Below, piece after piece: positions 26,924 to 35,013 of a stretch of DNA of 52,250 nt. The notes under the pieces were generated by a model, which searched no databases, was not told where the DNA came from, and worked only from the letters and a program-made list of their open reading frames with translations. The first letter of the stretch is position 1, and every line of letters begins with the position of its first letter. Location of the stretch: positions 89,018 to 141,267 of the forward strand of contig CAJTPU010000008.1 in assembly GCA_910578335.1 (NCBI GenBank). Reading direction: 5' to 3'. The stretch comes from an uncultured Lachnospiraceae bacterium (lineage in GTDB: Bacteria; Bacillota; Clostridia; Lachnospirales; Lachnospiraceae). Position numbers and translations under genes: made by a program.

Positions 26924-27994
26924 ATGAAAAGAAAGTATTACATAGACAATTTAAGATGGCTTGCCATTCTGCTGCTCTTTCCGTTCCATGCCGCTCAAAT
27001 CTGGAGCGGAGGTGAGTACAGTGGATTTTACGTGTGGTCTCATACGAATACGGCGCTTTATATGTTCTCCACCTTCGTGTATCCGTGGTACATGTCCCTG
27101 CTGTTTGTTCTTGCAGGTATTAGCTGTAAGTATTCGCTCCAAAGAAGAACAAACAGACAGTTTGTTGTGGAAAGAACGAAAAAATTACTTGTTCCATTTC
27201 TGTTTGGACTGGTTATGCTTGTGCCAATCATGACCTACATAGCGGAAATATTTTTTAATGGATATACAGGTACTTATATGGAACAGGTAGGATTGTTTTT
27301 CACGAAGGAAACCGATTTGACAGGGTACCGTGGAGGCTTTACGCCGGCACACCTTTGGTTTTTGCTTTATTTATTCGTGATTTCCTTTGTAATGCTTTTT
27401 ATAATTTGGCTGCAAAAGAAGTGTCTGCCTAAATGTAAGGCGGACAGGCTGCCGTATTTTCTCCTTGTTTGTATGTTCTTGCCGGAATGGCTCTGCCTGT
27501 ATCTGTTGAATATAGGCGGGAAAAGCATAGGGCAGTTTTTGCTGTTGTGTTTGTCAGGGTACTACATTTTTTCAGAGGAAAGTAATTTGCAAAAGATAAA
27601 ACAGTATCGATTTGTGAGTTTGCTGCTCTGCCTTTTGTCAGGAAGCTTATACGTTTATCTGTATTGCTTTGAAAACCGCAGAGGCATATGGATGGACGGG
27701 CTCTATATTTTTTATGGGTGGACAGGAATTATGACTTTGCTTGGCTTAGGGCAGTCCAAATTAAATTTTTATAATCGCCTCAGCGGTTACTTGACCCGTG
27801 CCTCTTTCCCTGTTTATATTCTGCACATGCCAATTTTGGTTGTGACGGGATTTTTTGTTTTGAAACTGCCTGTTGGCGTCGCAGGTCAATTTGTATTGAT
27901 TATATTGATTTCTGCTGCCGCAACATTTCTCGCTTATGAAATTGTGAAGAGAGTATCACTTTTACGGTTTTTCTTTGGGGTAGGAAAGCCCTAA
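26924..27994 (+). CDS. Membrane acyltransferase, Acyltransferase_3 family
   Basis: The 356-residue protein begins YYIDNLRWLAILLLFPFHAA, the typical first segment of acyltransferase-3 proteins with the catalytic His in PFHAAQ (His23), and contains about ten hydrophobic segments, with YILHMPILVVTGFF near residue 293. Members O-acylate membrane or cell-wall glycans. It ends the small unknown operon. AGAGAGG at 26907-26913 precedes ATG 26924. The acceptor is unknown. Confidence 0.86.
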   Translation: MKRKYYIDNLRWLAILLLFPFHAAQIWSGGEYSGFYVWSHTNTALYMFSTFVYPWYMSLLFVLAGISCKYSLQRRTNRQFVVERTKKLLVPFLFGLVMLVPIMTYIAEIFFNGYTGTYMEQVGLFFTKETDLTGYRGGFTPAHLWFLLYLFVISFVMLFIIWLQKKCLPKCKADRLPYFLLVCMFLPEWLCLYLLNIGGKSIGQFLLLCLSGYYIFSEESNLQKIKQYRFVSLLLCLLSGSLYVYLYCFENRRGIWMDGLYIFYGWTGIMTLLGLGQSKLNFYNRLSGYLTRASFPVYILHMPILVVTGFFVLKLPVGVAGQFVLIILISAAATFLAYEIVKRVSLLRFFFGVGKP

Positions 27995-28004
27995 AAGTGT
28001 AATA

Positions 28005-28424
28005 TCAATAGTGATTCAATCCACGCATTGCCCATTCCGCGCATTTTTTGCGTATCGGTTCCGGAAAATCAATATTTACAGCATCATACAACCTCTTTGC
28101 CTGGTTCACACGAGCAAATAAGACTGTCACGATGCAATTTTCCCAGCCTCTAAACTTCTCTTCATTTAATATGAAAATAATACCGTTCTTCGTCACACAA
28201 TGCAGTTCAATGCCACCTTTATGCCCTTTATCAACCCGGAAAATCCTGTCAAATGATGCCTGTCTGCCATCTGTTTTATTTAATTCCAAGGCTTTACGAA
28301 ACCGCTCGGTTCTTTCAGAAAAAGCATGTTCTGTAAAATCACAGTTTCTTATCAGCGCATTAATATCAATTTCCTCATCAAAAAGTTCCACGCTCTTAAA
28401 ATTTACATTCCCGTCAATGCTCAT
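28005..28424 (-). CDS. Hypothetical protein, small conserved type
   Basis: The 139-residue product begins SIDGNVNFKSVELFDEEIDI and contains GGIELHCVTKNGIIFILNEE and CIVTVLFARVNQAKRLYD, alternating strands suggestive of a small beta-barrel like RelE/barnase-type folds; this is only a guess. The frame is open further upstream, but GGGAGG (28436-28431) is 6 bases before ATG 28424, so that start is chosen. It is convergent with the acyltransferase gene and next to a tRNA-Thr gene. A tiny palindrome GACTAA-TTAGTC (28449-28471) in its leader may be an operator. Its base composition is AT-richer than that of the mannan locus. Confidence 0.62.
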   Translation of the reverse strand: MSIDGNVNFKSVELFDEEIDINALIRNCDFTEHAFSERTERFRKALELNKTDGRQASFDRIFRVDKGHKGGIELHCVTKNGIIFILNEEKFRGWENCIVTVLFARVNQAKRLYDAVNIDFPEPIRKKCAEWAMRGLNHY

Positions 28425-28605
28425 AGAATACCTCCCAGCATATACGCTGACTAAAAATAATGGCATTAGTCGGCAACTGTGTTGACAACTGTAATTCACA
28501 ACCTACCGTCCGGTATTTATGCGGTCTGTAAAGTGTAAACTTCAAGTATCAACCTATTTACTGACTAACACCAAATAATTGAAATAATAAATATAAGTTT
28601 TTCAA

Positions 28606-28678
28606 AGCTGCTGACGGGAATCGGACCCGTGACCTCCGCACTACCAATGCGACGCTCTACCGACTGAGCCACAGCAGC
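28606..28678 (-). tRNA. tRNA-Thr (anticodon GGT)
   Basis: Read on the minus strand, a 73-base cloverleaf: acceptor GCTGCTG pairs with CAGCAGC, D-arm GGCTCAGTCGGTAGAGC, anticodon stem TCGCA/TGCGG with loop TTGGTAG (anticodon GGT), and T-arm ACGGGTCCGATTCCCGT. The discriminator is T, and CCA is not encoded. Confidence 0.95.
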
Positions 28679-28721
28679 ACGGTCATGTAAAAGAACCAGT
28701 CTTGTACAATCACCGAGAGTT

Positions 28722-28751
28722 ATTGTAACATAGGAAAAATTGTCTTGTCAA
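28722..28751 (-). promoter_or_regulatory. Promoter of tRNA-Thr
   Basis: On the minus strand TTGACA (28751-28746), an 18-base spacer and TACAAT (28727-28722). This is the same -35/-10 pair and spacing as the tRNA-Val promoter at 17346. Confidence 0.85.
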
Positions 28752-28809
28752 CGGTTTTTTACAAAATTCTGCCGGCGGAATTTTTAACCTTAAAACTTGA
28801 AATACAAAG

Positions 28810-28838
28810 TTGACAAATAGGTGTAGTTTGCATATGCT
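28810..28838 (+). promoter_or_regulatory. Promoter of cysE
   Basis: TTGACA (28810-28815), a 17-base spacer and TATGCT (28833-28838) lie 83 bases before the cysE start. Confidence 0.8.
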
Positions 28839-28848
28839 AAATAGAGGC

Positions 28849-28885
28849 GGAGCGTGAGCGGCAGTTCGCACGTCGCGCTCCTTTT
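28849..28885 (+). promoter_or_regulatory. Terminator-like hairpin in the cysE leader
   Basis: Arms GGAGCG (28849-28854) and CGCTCC (28876-28881) with G+C-rich inner pairing are followed by TTTTGTATT, in the leader just after the promoter. It could act as an attenuator. The leader is far too short for a T-box. Confidence 0.5.
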
Positions 28886-28921
28886 GTATTGGCGTTATAG
28901 GCGCTGGGGAGAGTTGCTGCA

Positions 28922-29611
28922 ATGGGCATGATACGTTTTATCAAGGAAGAGAGTAAAGTAATACGGGAGCGGGACCCGGCGATACATTCCGGACTGGAGG
29001 TGTTTCTTTACCCGAGCTTTAAAGCAATGGTGTATTACCGGCTGGCTCACAGACTGTATGAAAAGAAGCATTATTTCTGGGCGCGCCTGATATCCCAGAG
29101 AGGGGCGCATAAGACGGGTATTGAGATACATCCGGGCGCCAAAATCGGAAAAGGTTTTTTTGTTGACCATGGACATGGCGTTATCATAGGAGAAACAGCG
29201 GTAATCGGTGACAATGTAACATTGTATCAGGGCGTAACTTTGGGAGGAACGGGAAAGGAGCACGGTAAGCGCCACCCTACCTTGAAGGATAATGTTATGG
29301 TAAGCGCCGGTGCAAAAGTGCTTGGCTCTTTTACCATAGGTGAAAATTCTAAAATAGGGGCGGGAAGTGTCGTTTTAAATGAAGTGCCGCCCAATTCTAC
29401 CGTGGTGGGAGTGCCGGGCAGAGTCGTAAAAAGAGGCAATGTGTCGGTGCCGAGAGAGGACATGTGTCAGGTGGATTTGCCCAATCCGGTGCAGGAGGAT
29501 ATTCAAAAATTGCAGCAGGCAAATGCTGTTTTGACAAACCGGCTGTTGGATTTGGAACATGAAATACGTCTTCTGCGCAAAAAGAAGGAAGCAGAAGAGC
29601 AGGAGTGTTGA
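28922..29611 (+). CDS. cysE: Serine O-acetyltransferase
   Basis: The 229-residue protein has the helical N-terminal region of bacterial SATs (PAIHSGLEVFLYPSFKAMVYYRLAHRLY, about residues 20-47) and a left-handed beta-helix with hexapeptide repeats (IEIHPGAKIGKGFFVDHGHGVIIGETAVIGDNVTLYQGVTLGGTG, about 68-112), including the catalytic DHGHGVVIG-type motif. It makes O-acetylserine for cysteine synthesis in the cytoplasm. GGGGAGAG at 28906-28913 supports ATG 28922; the internal ATG at 28928 is also possible. The C-terminal tail is long, with a coiled coil (LQQANAVLTNRLLDLEHEIRLL). A small coiled-coil gene follows 15 bases downstream. Confidence 0.95.
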   Translation: MGMIRFIKEESKVIRERDPAIHSGLEVFLYPSFKAMVYYRLAHRLYEKKHYFWARLISQRGAHKTGIEIHPGAKIGKGFFVDHGHGVIIGETAVIGDNVTLYQGVTLGGTGKEHGKRHPTLKDNVMVSAGAKVLGSFTIGENSKIGAGSVVLNEVPPNSTVVGVPGRVVKRGNVSVPREDMCQVDLPNPVQEDIQKLQQANAVLTNRLLDLEHEIRLLRKKKEAEEQEC

Positions 29612-29626
29612 TAAGGAGGGAACGAT

Positions 29627-29905
29627 ATGGATTTTATTAACAAGGTGGAAGAGACCATTACGGCGAAGGGACAGCGCGTGGTGGACAAGGCAAAGGAAAT
29701 GGCTGAAATTGCCAGCTTAAAGAGCCAGATTGGCACCTGCGAGGAAGTTATCAGAAAAAACTATGCAGAGATTGGCAGGCTGTACTGTGAAAATTATGGG
29801 GACAATCCGGAGGCGCTTTTTGCGAAACAGTGTCATGCGGTTCGGAATGCACAGAACGGTGTACAGGATTTGGAGCAAAAAATAAAGGAGATAAAAGGAA
29901 TCTGA
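29627..29905 (+). CDS. Small coiled-coil protein of unknown function
   Basis: The 92-residue protein is almost wholly helical (KVEETITAKGQRVVDKAKEMAEIASLKSQI, then VQDLEQKIKEIKG), with one conserved-looking NYAEIGRLYCENY segment. No domain is recognised. AAGGAGG at 29611-29617 supports ATG 29627. It is the second gene of the cysE operon and is followed by a bidirectional terminator. Confidence 0.75.
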   Translation: MDFINKVEETITAKGQRVVDKAKEMAEIASLKSQIGTCEEVIRKNYAEIGRLYCENYGDNPEALFAKQCHAVRNAQNGVQDLEQKIKEIKGI

Positions 29906-29927
29906 TACATACGGAAGACGGATAGGC

Positions 29928-29967
29928 AAAAATACCGCCGGCTGCAAATATGCAGCGGCGGTATTTT
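29928..29967. terminator. Bidirectional intrinsic terminator
   Basis: AAAATACCGCC (29928-29938) pairs with GGCGGTATTTT (29957-29967), with inner stem GCTGCA-AATA-TGCAGC. A- and T-runs on both sides serve the cysE operon and the convergent penicillin-binding protein gene. Confidence 0.92.
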
Positions 29968-30009
29968 AGTTGCGGTATTAATTGTCTGCGGGCAGATTCT
30001 GCTCTCCCG

Positions 30010-32676
30010 TCAGCCCGCAGGCGGTGGTGTCGTCGTCGCCGGCGGCGGTGTGGCAGGTTCTGTTCCGGGGGCATAGAAATTGTAACCCATGCCAAAGAGC
30101 TCTGCGCGCTGCTGTTCAATGATGCTGTAAGCATCCGGATTTGCATAAAATTCTGCGTTGTGCGGGCAGGCATTGGTGGTGGGCGTCACGGTGGTGGTAG
30201 TGCCGTCCGGGTTTTCCACGATGGCAGAGGAACCCTGCAGCAGGGAAATATCTTCCTGCGGCATGAGGGTGAGCGCACCGGGATGCTTGAACGGACATTC
30301 AGCGCTTGCCGGCAGGCTGGTATAAACACAGATATCGCCGACATAATGAACGTCACAGCTATCTGTAGGCACGGTGCCTTCTGCAAAATATTCGGTTCTT
30401 ACGGTGCCGGCGACGTCACAGATTCCAGCAATGGGAAGCTTTCCTGACTGCGAGCAGACGGAAGCTTGTACAATGCCGCTGGGAATGGAAAAGCGTTCAT
30501 TGGGTAAGTCCTGATGTACCTCCGACATAACGGCACGCCACAAAGTCTTGGCAAGATTTTGTTCGGTCTTGTTTAAGACCACATTGTTATCGTATCCCGC
30601 CCATGTGACCGCGGTGTAGTAAGGCGTATAGCCTGCAAACCATACATCCTTGTAATCGGAGGTCGTACCGGTCTTGCCCGCAATGGACATATCCGGAAAT
30701 CTGACGGATGTACCCGTACCGATGTTGACCGTATCAATCATGGCGTCCGTCAGAAGGAATGCCGTAGTTTCCTTGATAACCTGTCTGGTTTCGGGAACGG
30801 TGTGGTCCAAAATGACATTGCCGTTGGAATCGAGGACTCTGGTGTAGAGCCTGGGCTTGTTGTAAACGCCGCTGTTGGCAATTGCCGCATAAGAGGCGCA
30901 AAGCTCTAAGTTGGTTACACCGCCGACGCCGCCAAGCGCCATGGGCTGATAGCAGTCGTTGAGCTCCGTCAAGGTAGTAAAGCCGAAGTTTTCCAAATAG
31001 GTAAAGCCCAGCTTCGGCGTAATCTGTGTCAGGCATTTGACCGTTACGATATTCATGGAGCGGTAAATTCCTCTCCGAATGCTGCTGATACCCTCGTAAG
31101 AATCTCCCCACCAGTTATGGACGGGAGTTCCGTTGCTGTAATTAAAAGGTGCGTCAATAAAAACGGTGGCAAGCGTCATGCCTGCGCTGTCTAAAGCAGG
31201 CGCATAAGTAGAAACGACCTTGAAGGTAGAACCGGGCTGACGCAGAGCGCCCGTGGCGCGGTTTAAGGTACGGCTGCCTTCCTTGGTGCCGCGTCCGCCT
31301 ATCATGGCTACCACATAGCCTGTGTGCTGGTCGATGATGGTAAAGGATATCTGCGGCTGCGGCGTCATGGATATACTCTCTGCAATTACTTCGTCGTGCT
31401 CGCCGACAACGGCAGCTTTATACTGGGCAATTGCTTCATTTGCCTCATCCTGTGAATCAAAGAGAAGATTAAACTTTTTGTCTACATTTTCCACAAACCA
31501 TGTCTTCATCATCTCCTTGCTGTAATTGTGGTATTCGCCGTCCGCATCCTTTACCGTCAAATCATAGGAAAGATACCATTTGACGGTTTCGGGATAGTTG
31601 GCTGGGTCAGCAAACACTCTGTCGGCAATGTCCTGAATGTGGGAATCCAATGTGGATTCTATCCTAAGACCGCCGCTGTAGAGGAGGGAGGAAGCCTGTG
31701 TGGCACTGTAACCTGCCTCTTCAATCAAATCGTGGTATACCTCTTCAGTCAGTGCGTCTACAAAATAGGTGCTTACGGAATCCTCAATAATGGCGACATT
31801 GACCTCCTGAATGCGGGAGTACACGTCATCCGCCATGGCTTCATCATATTCCGCCTGTGAAATATAGCCCTGTTCCAGCATGTTGTTCAAAACCTTCGCC
31901 CGGCGCTCCGCATTGTTTTCCGGATGGGAAATCGGATTCCACTTGGAAGGATTCTGTGTGATGGCGGCAATGACCGCACATTCGGACAATGTCAGGTCAC
32001 TCACGTCTTTGTTAAAATAACGGAGAGAAGCAGACTGGACGCCCAGCGTATTCTGCCCCAAGTTGATGGTGTTCATATAACGGAGTAAAATCTCTTCTTT
32101 ACTCAGCTTCTTTGTGATTTCCAGAGCCAGATACTGCTCCTGAAACTTACGCTGCAGCTTTTCAATCAGTCCTTCTTCATTTACCCAGTTGGTAAAGATG
32201 GTATTTTTTAATAGCTGCTGCGTGATGGTGCTGGCGCCTTCCGCCCGGCGGAAGCCGGAACGGATGAAAGTATAACCGGCGCGGATAATACCTTTAAGGT
32301 CAATGCCGTTGTGGTCATAGAAGCGCTGGTCCTCGATGGCAACGAAGGCATCTGCCAAATCCTGCGGGATTTTGTCCCATGTTACCTGAACACGGTTGGA
32401 GTTTGTTGCCACCAGCTTGGCTATCTGTTTGCCCTCGCTGTCATATACAAAAGTGGAGAAGCCAACGGGTGCCACGTCGTTTACATCTATGTCCGGTGCG
32501 GAGGCAATGATGCCTTTAAAAGCACCGATACCGGCAGATACGCCGATGATTCCCATGGCAATAATGCCGACGAGAATCACTTTGACGCCGGTAAAGGCAA
32601 GCTTTCTTCCTAATTTTGCAGATTTGGAATTCATGGCTTTCTGCTTGGCATGAACTCCTTTTCTTCCATAATTCAT
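30010..32676 (-). CDS. ponA: Class A penicillin-binding protein (glycosyltransferase plus transpeptidase)
   Basis: The 888-residue protein has a cytoplasmic basic head, one transmembrane anchor (VKVILVGIIAMGIIGVSAG), a glycosyltransferase domain with FVAIEDQRFYDHNGID and GASTITQQLLKN (about residues 125-180), and a transpeptidase domain with STFKVVSTYAPAL (active Ser), SMNIVT and AGKTGTTSDYKDVW. It polymerises and crosslinks peptidoglycan. The tail after the transpeptidase is rich in Pro/Thr and ends in PPPATTTPPPAG. The frame reaches 32712, but ATG 32676 with AAAGGTGA upstream and the sequence NYGRKG looks like the true start. A TGGTATAAT promoter is about 65 bases upstream. Confidence 0.95.
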   Translation of the reverse strand: MNYGRKGVHAKQKAMNSKSAKLGRKLAFTGVKVILVGIIAMGIIGVSAGIGAFKGIIASAPDIDVNDVAPVGFSTFVYDSEGKQIAKLVATNSNRVQVTWDKIPQDLADAFVAIEDQRFYDHNGIDLKGIIRAGYTFIRSGFRRAEGASTITQQLLKNTIFTNWVNEEGLIEKLQRKFQEQYLALEITKKLSKEEILLRYMNTINLGQNTLGVQSASLRYFNKDVSDLTLSECAVIAAITQNPSKWNPISHPENNAERRAKVLNNMLEQGYISQAEYDEAMADDVYSRIQEVNVAIIEDSVSTYFVDALTEEVYHDLIEEAGYSATQASSLLYSGGLRIESTLDSHIQDIADRVFADPANYPETVKWYLSYDLTVKDADGEYHNYSKEMMKTWFVENVDKKFNLLFDSQDEANEAIAQYKAAVVGEHDEVIAESISMTPQPQISFTIIDQHTGYVVAMIGGRGTKEGSRTLNRATGALRQPGSTFKVVSTYAPALDSAGMTLATVFIDAPFNYSNGTPVHNWWGDSYEGISSIRRGIYRSMNIVTVKCLTQITPKLGFTYLENFGFTTLTELNDCYQPMALGGVGGVTNLELCASYAAIANSGVYNKPRLYTRVLDSNGNVILDHTVPETRQVIKETTAFLLTDAMIDTVNIGTGTSVRFPDMSIAGKTGTTSDYKDVWFAGYTPYYTAVTWAGYDNNVVLNKTEQNLAKTLWRAVMSEVHQDLPNERFSIPSGIVQASVCSQSGKLPIAGICDVAGTVRTEYFAEGTVPTDSCDVHYVGDICVYTSLPASAECPFKHPGALTLMPQEDISLLQGSSAIVENPDGTTTTVTPTTNACPHNAEFYANPDAYSIIEQQRAELFGMGYNFYAPGTEPATPPPATTTPPPAG

Positions 32677-32740
32677 ATGTGGTTCACCTTTCCGCCTGAG
32701 ATACAGGCTCATGGTTGGGCATAATTTGCCCCTTGCGGAT

Positions 32741-32770
32741 ATTATACCAAAAAGAAAGTGGTAAATAAAG
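32741..32770 (-). promoter_or_regulatory. Extended -10 promoter of the penicillin-binding protein gene
   Basis: On the minus strand TGGTATAAT (32749-32741) is a consensus extended -10; the -35 region is only TTATTT-like. Confidence 0.65.
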
Positions 32771-32817
32771 GTTTTTTCTTTTATCTTTAGAATTGTTCAC
32801 AAAAAAAACATCTTTTA

Positions 32818-32826
32818 TGCTATACT
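32818..32826 (+). promoter_or_regulatory. Extended -10 promoter of the YigZ-family gene
   Basis: TGCTATACT (TGN plus TATACT) lies 52 bases before the start; TTCACA further upstream is a weak -35 at long spacing. Confidence 0.55.
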
Positions 32827-32877
32827 TTGAGGAGAAAACCGGCAGTAATAGCATAAAAAGAGAAAGGAGTGGGGCGT

Positions 32878-33525
32878 TTGGAGAATGGGAAAGAAGAGTC
32901 TTATCAGGTAGTGGTAGAAGGCGGACAGGGAGAAATTGTGGAAAAAAAGTCCCGTTTTATTGCAACCGTACAGCCTGTGGAAAGCGAAGAAGAAGCAGCG
33001 GCTTTTATCGAGATGACAAAGAAAAAATATTGGGATGCAACCCACAACTGCTCTGCTTTTGTCGTGGGAAACGGTGCGCTTTTAACGCGATGCAGCGATG
33101 ACGGAGAGCCTTCGGGGACGGCGGGACGCCCTATGCTGGAAGTGCTTTTAGGGGAAAAGATTAGAAATGCAGCAGTTGTCGTCACTCGCTATTTTGGCGG
33201 CACACTTTTGGGAACCGGCGGATTGGTCAGGGCATACTCTCAGGCGGTAAAGGAAGGGCTGAAAAATTGCCGTCTGGGCATTTTGCGCGCGGGCGTGCGC
33301 CTGTCGGTGGGGACGGATTATAATGGGATTGGCAAAATTCTGTATCTTTTAGGCAGCAGGGGAATTGAGCCGCTGAAAAGCGAATATACGGACAAGGTGA
33401 CGCTGGAGCTTTTATTTCCGGCAGTATGGAAGGAAATGCTTGTAAAGGAGCTGACGGAGGCGACGGCGGGCAGGGCAGTTATAGAAGTACTGGAAGAAGT
33501 AAATTACATTGACAAAGAATCTTGA
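32878..33525 (+). CDS. YigZ/IMPACT-family protein (UPF0029)
   Basis: The protein of about 215 residues has the family signature RYFGGTLLGTGGLVRAYSQA (about residues 104-123), preceded by KSRFIATVQPVESEEEA and CSDDGEPSGTAGRPML. YigZ proteins have an N-terminal IMPACT-like domain and a C-terminal ferredoxin-like domain; a role in translation or general amino acid control is suggested, but no reaction is settled. No ATG is available in the right place: AAAGGAG at 32863-32869 is 8 bases from TTG 32878 and overlaps GTG 32869, so TTG is preferred. It ends 147 bases before the mgtE start, and the leader ORF occupies part of that gap. Confidence 0.88.
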   Translation: MENGKEESYQVVVEGGQGEIVEKKSRFIATVQPVESEEEAAAFIEMTKKKYWDATHNCSAFVVGNGALLTRCSDDGEPSGTAGRPMLEVLLGEKIRNAAVVVTRYFGGTLLGTGGLVRAYSQAVKEGLKNCRLGILRAGVRLSVGTDYNGIGKILYLLGSRGIEPLKSEYTDKVTLELLFPAVWKEMLVKELTEATAGRAVIEVLEEVNYIDKES

Positions 33526-33554
33526 AGTGCTAAAATGAAAGAAAAGTAAAGGGG

Positions 33555-33669
33555 ATAACTCCTGACGGAAAGGTGGTGGTTTTATGAAATCGCACAGTAA
33601 GAAGAATAGCAGCGATAACCCTCTTCCTGCCCGATGCATGAAGACCACATTTTTCGATGAAGGAGTTAT
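33555..33669 (+). promoter_or_regulatory. Structured mgtE leader RNA that sequesters the ribosome binding site
   Basis: The outer stem pairs ATAACTCCT (33555-33563) with AGGAGTTAT (33661-33669), the latter containing the mgtE Shine-Dalgarno. A second stem pairs GTGGTTTTATG (33576-33586) with CATGAAGACCAC (33637-33648), 11 pairs with one bulge, and an inner stem pairs ATCGC (33589-33593) with GCGAT (33612-33616). Opening the outer stem would be needed to translate mgtE. This is consistent with control by Mg2+ or by leader-peptide translation. It does not match the conserved M-box core that I know. Confidence 0.65.
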
Positions 33670-33697
33670 GATATGGAAGAAATCAGGAAATTACTGA
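33584..33697 (+). CDS. Candidate mgtE leader peptide (37 codons)
   Basis: An ORF starting at ATG 33584 has AAAGGTGG at 33570-33577, 6 bases before it, and runs 37 codons to TGA 33695-33697, ending inside mgtE in another frame. It lies within the structured leader, and its ATG is paired in the second stem. The peptide contains DNPLPARC (two Pro codons) and KTTFFDEGV. The position and Pro content recall the proline-containing leader peptides of Salmonella mgtA/corA-type leaders, but no homology is claimed. Ribosomes reading it would disrupt the stems that hide the mgtE ribosome binding site. It could be chance, so confidence is moderate. Confidence 0.45.
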   Translation: MKSHSKKNSSDNPLPARCMKTTFFDEGVMIWKKSGNY

Positions 33698-35004
33698 CGA
33701 CCTGCCAGTATACTTCTCTGCGTCAGCGTGTCGCAGAGATGAACGAGGCAGACGTTGCAGCACTGATGGAGCAGCTTGAGGAAGAGGAAATGCTCAAGAT
33801 GTTTCGTATTCTGCCGAAGGATTTGGCTGCCGATGTGTTTTCCTATCTGGAGGTTGAGAACCAGCAGATGATAATCACCTCTCTGTCTGAGAGGGACGCG
33901 GCAGGCATTATCGACAATTTGATGGCGGACGATGCGGTGGACCTTTTAGAGGAGATGCCTGCCAATATTGTAAAAAAGCTGCTTGCAAATGCGAGTCCGG
34001 ATACCCGCAGGGATATCAACCTGCTGCTGCGGTATCCTGTGGATTCCGCAGGCAGCATTATGACAGTCGAGTATGTAGATTTAAAAGAAACCCTGACCGT
34101 TGCAGGCGCGATTGAGCGGATACGCAAGGTGGGGCTTGACAGTGAAACGATTAATATATGCTATGTGCTGGATGCGCAGAGGAAGCTTTTGGGGACTGTG
34201 GCGCTCAGGTATTTGCTGCTTAGCGGGCCGGACGAGATTATTGGGGATATTATGCATGAAAACGTGATTTCCATCAATACACTGACGGACCAGGAGGAGG
34301 CAGCGGCAAAGTTCAAGAAGTATGATTTTACCTCCATGCCCGTCGTGGACAATGAAAATCGTCTGGTCGGCATTATCACGGTTGACGATATCGTGGACAT
34401 TCTGGAGGAAGAGGCGACCGAGGATATTGAAAAGATGGCTGCTATCATGCCTTCGGACAAGCCTTACATGAAGACGGGTATTTTTGAAACCTTTAAAAAG
34501 AGAATACCGTGGCTTTTGCTTTTGATGGTGTCTGCTACTTTTACGGGACAGATTATCGGTCATTTTGAGAAGGCGCTGAGCGCCTGCGCCGCGCTTATCA
34601 TGTTTATTCCCATGCTGATGGATACGGGAGGCAATGCTGGCGGACAGGCAAGCGTAACGGTTATCCGCGGGCTTTCGCTGGGAGAAATCACATATCGGGA
34701 TACCTTGCGGATTATATGGAAGGAGGCAAGAGTTGCATTTTTGTGCGGTGTCACGCTGGCACTGGCGAATTTTGCCAAGCTCATGCTTTTGGACAGGGTG
34801 GGGGTCAGCGTCGCCCTTGTGGTCTGTCTGACGTTAGTCGTGGCAATTTTAATTGCCAAGCTGATAGGCTGTACGCTTCCGGTGCTGGCAAAGAGGATAG
34901 GATTCGACCCTGCGGTAATGGCGAGTCCGTTTATCACGACGATTGTGGATGCGCTTTCCCTTATGGTGTATTTTCAGTTTGCTTCCTGTCTGCTCGGTTT
35001 GTAG
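33673..35004 (+). CDS. mgtE: Magnesium channel/transporter MgtE
   Basis: The 443-residue protein has the standard MgtE order: an N-terminal helical domain (LRQRVAEMNEADVAALMEQLEEEEMLKMFRIL), two CBS domains (about residues 135-255, with SMPVVDNENRLVGIITVDDIVDIL) that sense cytoplasmic Mg2+, and five transmembrane helices with the pore motif PMLMDTGGNAGGQASVTVIRG (about residue 312). It brings Mg2+ into the cell. AGGAGTTATGAT precedes ATG 33673; this site is paired in the leader hairpin. It is followed by the convergent azlD gene with only 9 bases between the stop codons. Confidence 0.97.
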   Translation: MEEIRKLLTTCQYTSLRQRVAEMNEADVAALMEQLEEEEMLKMFRILPKDLAADVFSYLEVENQQMIITSLSERDAAGIIDNLMADDAVDLLEEMPANIVKKLLANASPDTRRDINLLLRYPVDSAGSIMTVEYVDLKETLTVAGAIERIRKVGLDSETINICYVLDAQRKLLGTVALRYLLLSGPDEIIGDIMHENVISINTLTDQEEAAAKFKKYDFTSMPVVDNENRLVGIITVDDIVDILEEEATEDIEKMAAIMPSDKPYMKTGIFETFKKRIPWLLLLMVSATFTGQIIGHFEKALSACAALIMFIPMLMDTGGNAGGQASVTVIRGLSLGEITYRDTLRIIWKEARVAFLCGVTLALANFAKLMLLDRVGVSVALVVCLTLVVAILIAKLIGCTLPVLAKRIGFDPAVMASPFITTIVDALSLMVYFQFASCLLGL

Positions 35005-35013
35005 GCAAATGCC

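Noticed and set aside
28839..28921. T-box riboswitch in the cysE leader
   Set aside because: The leader is only about 80 bases and lacks the conserved T-box sequence and specifier stem.
33555..33669. M-box (Mg2+) riboswitch
   Set aside because: The known conserved M-box core could not be found by eye; only the sequestering stems are supported.
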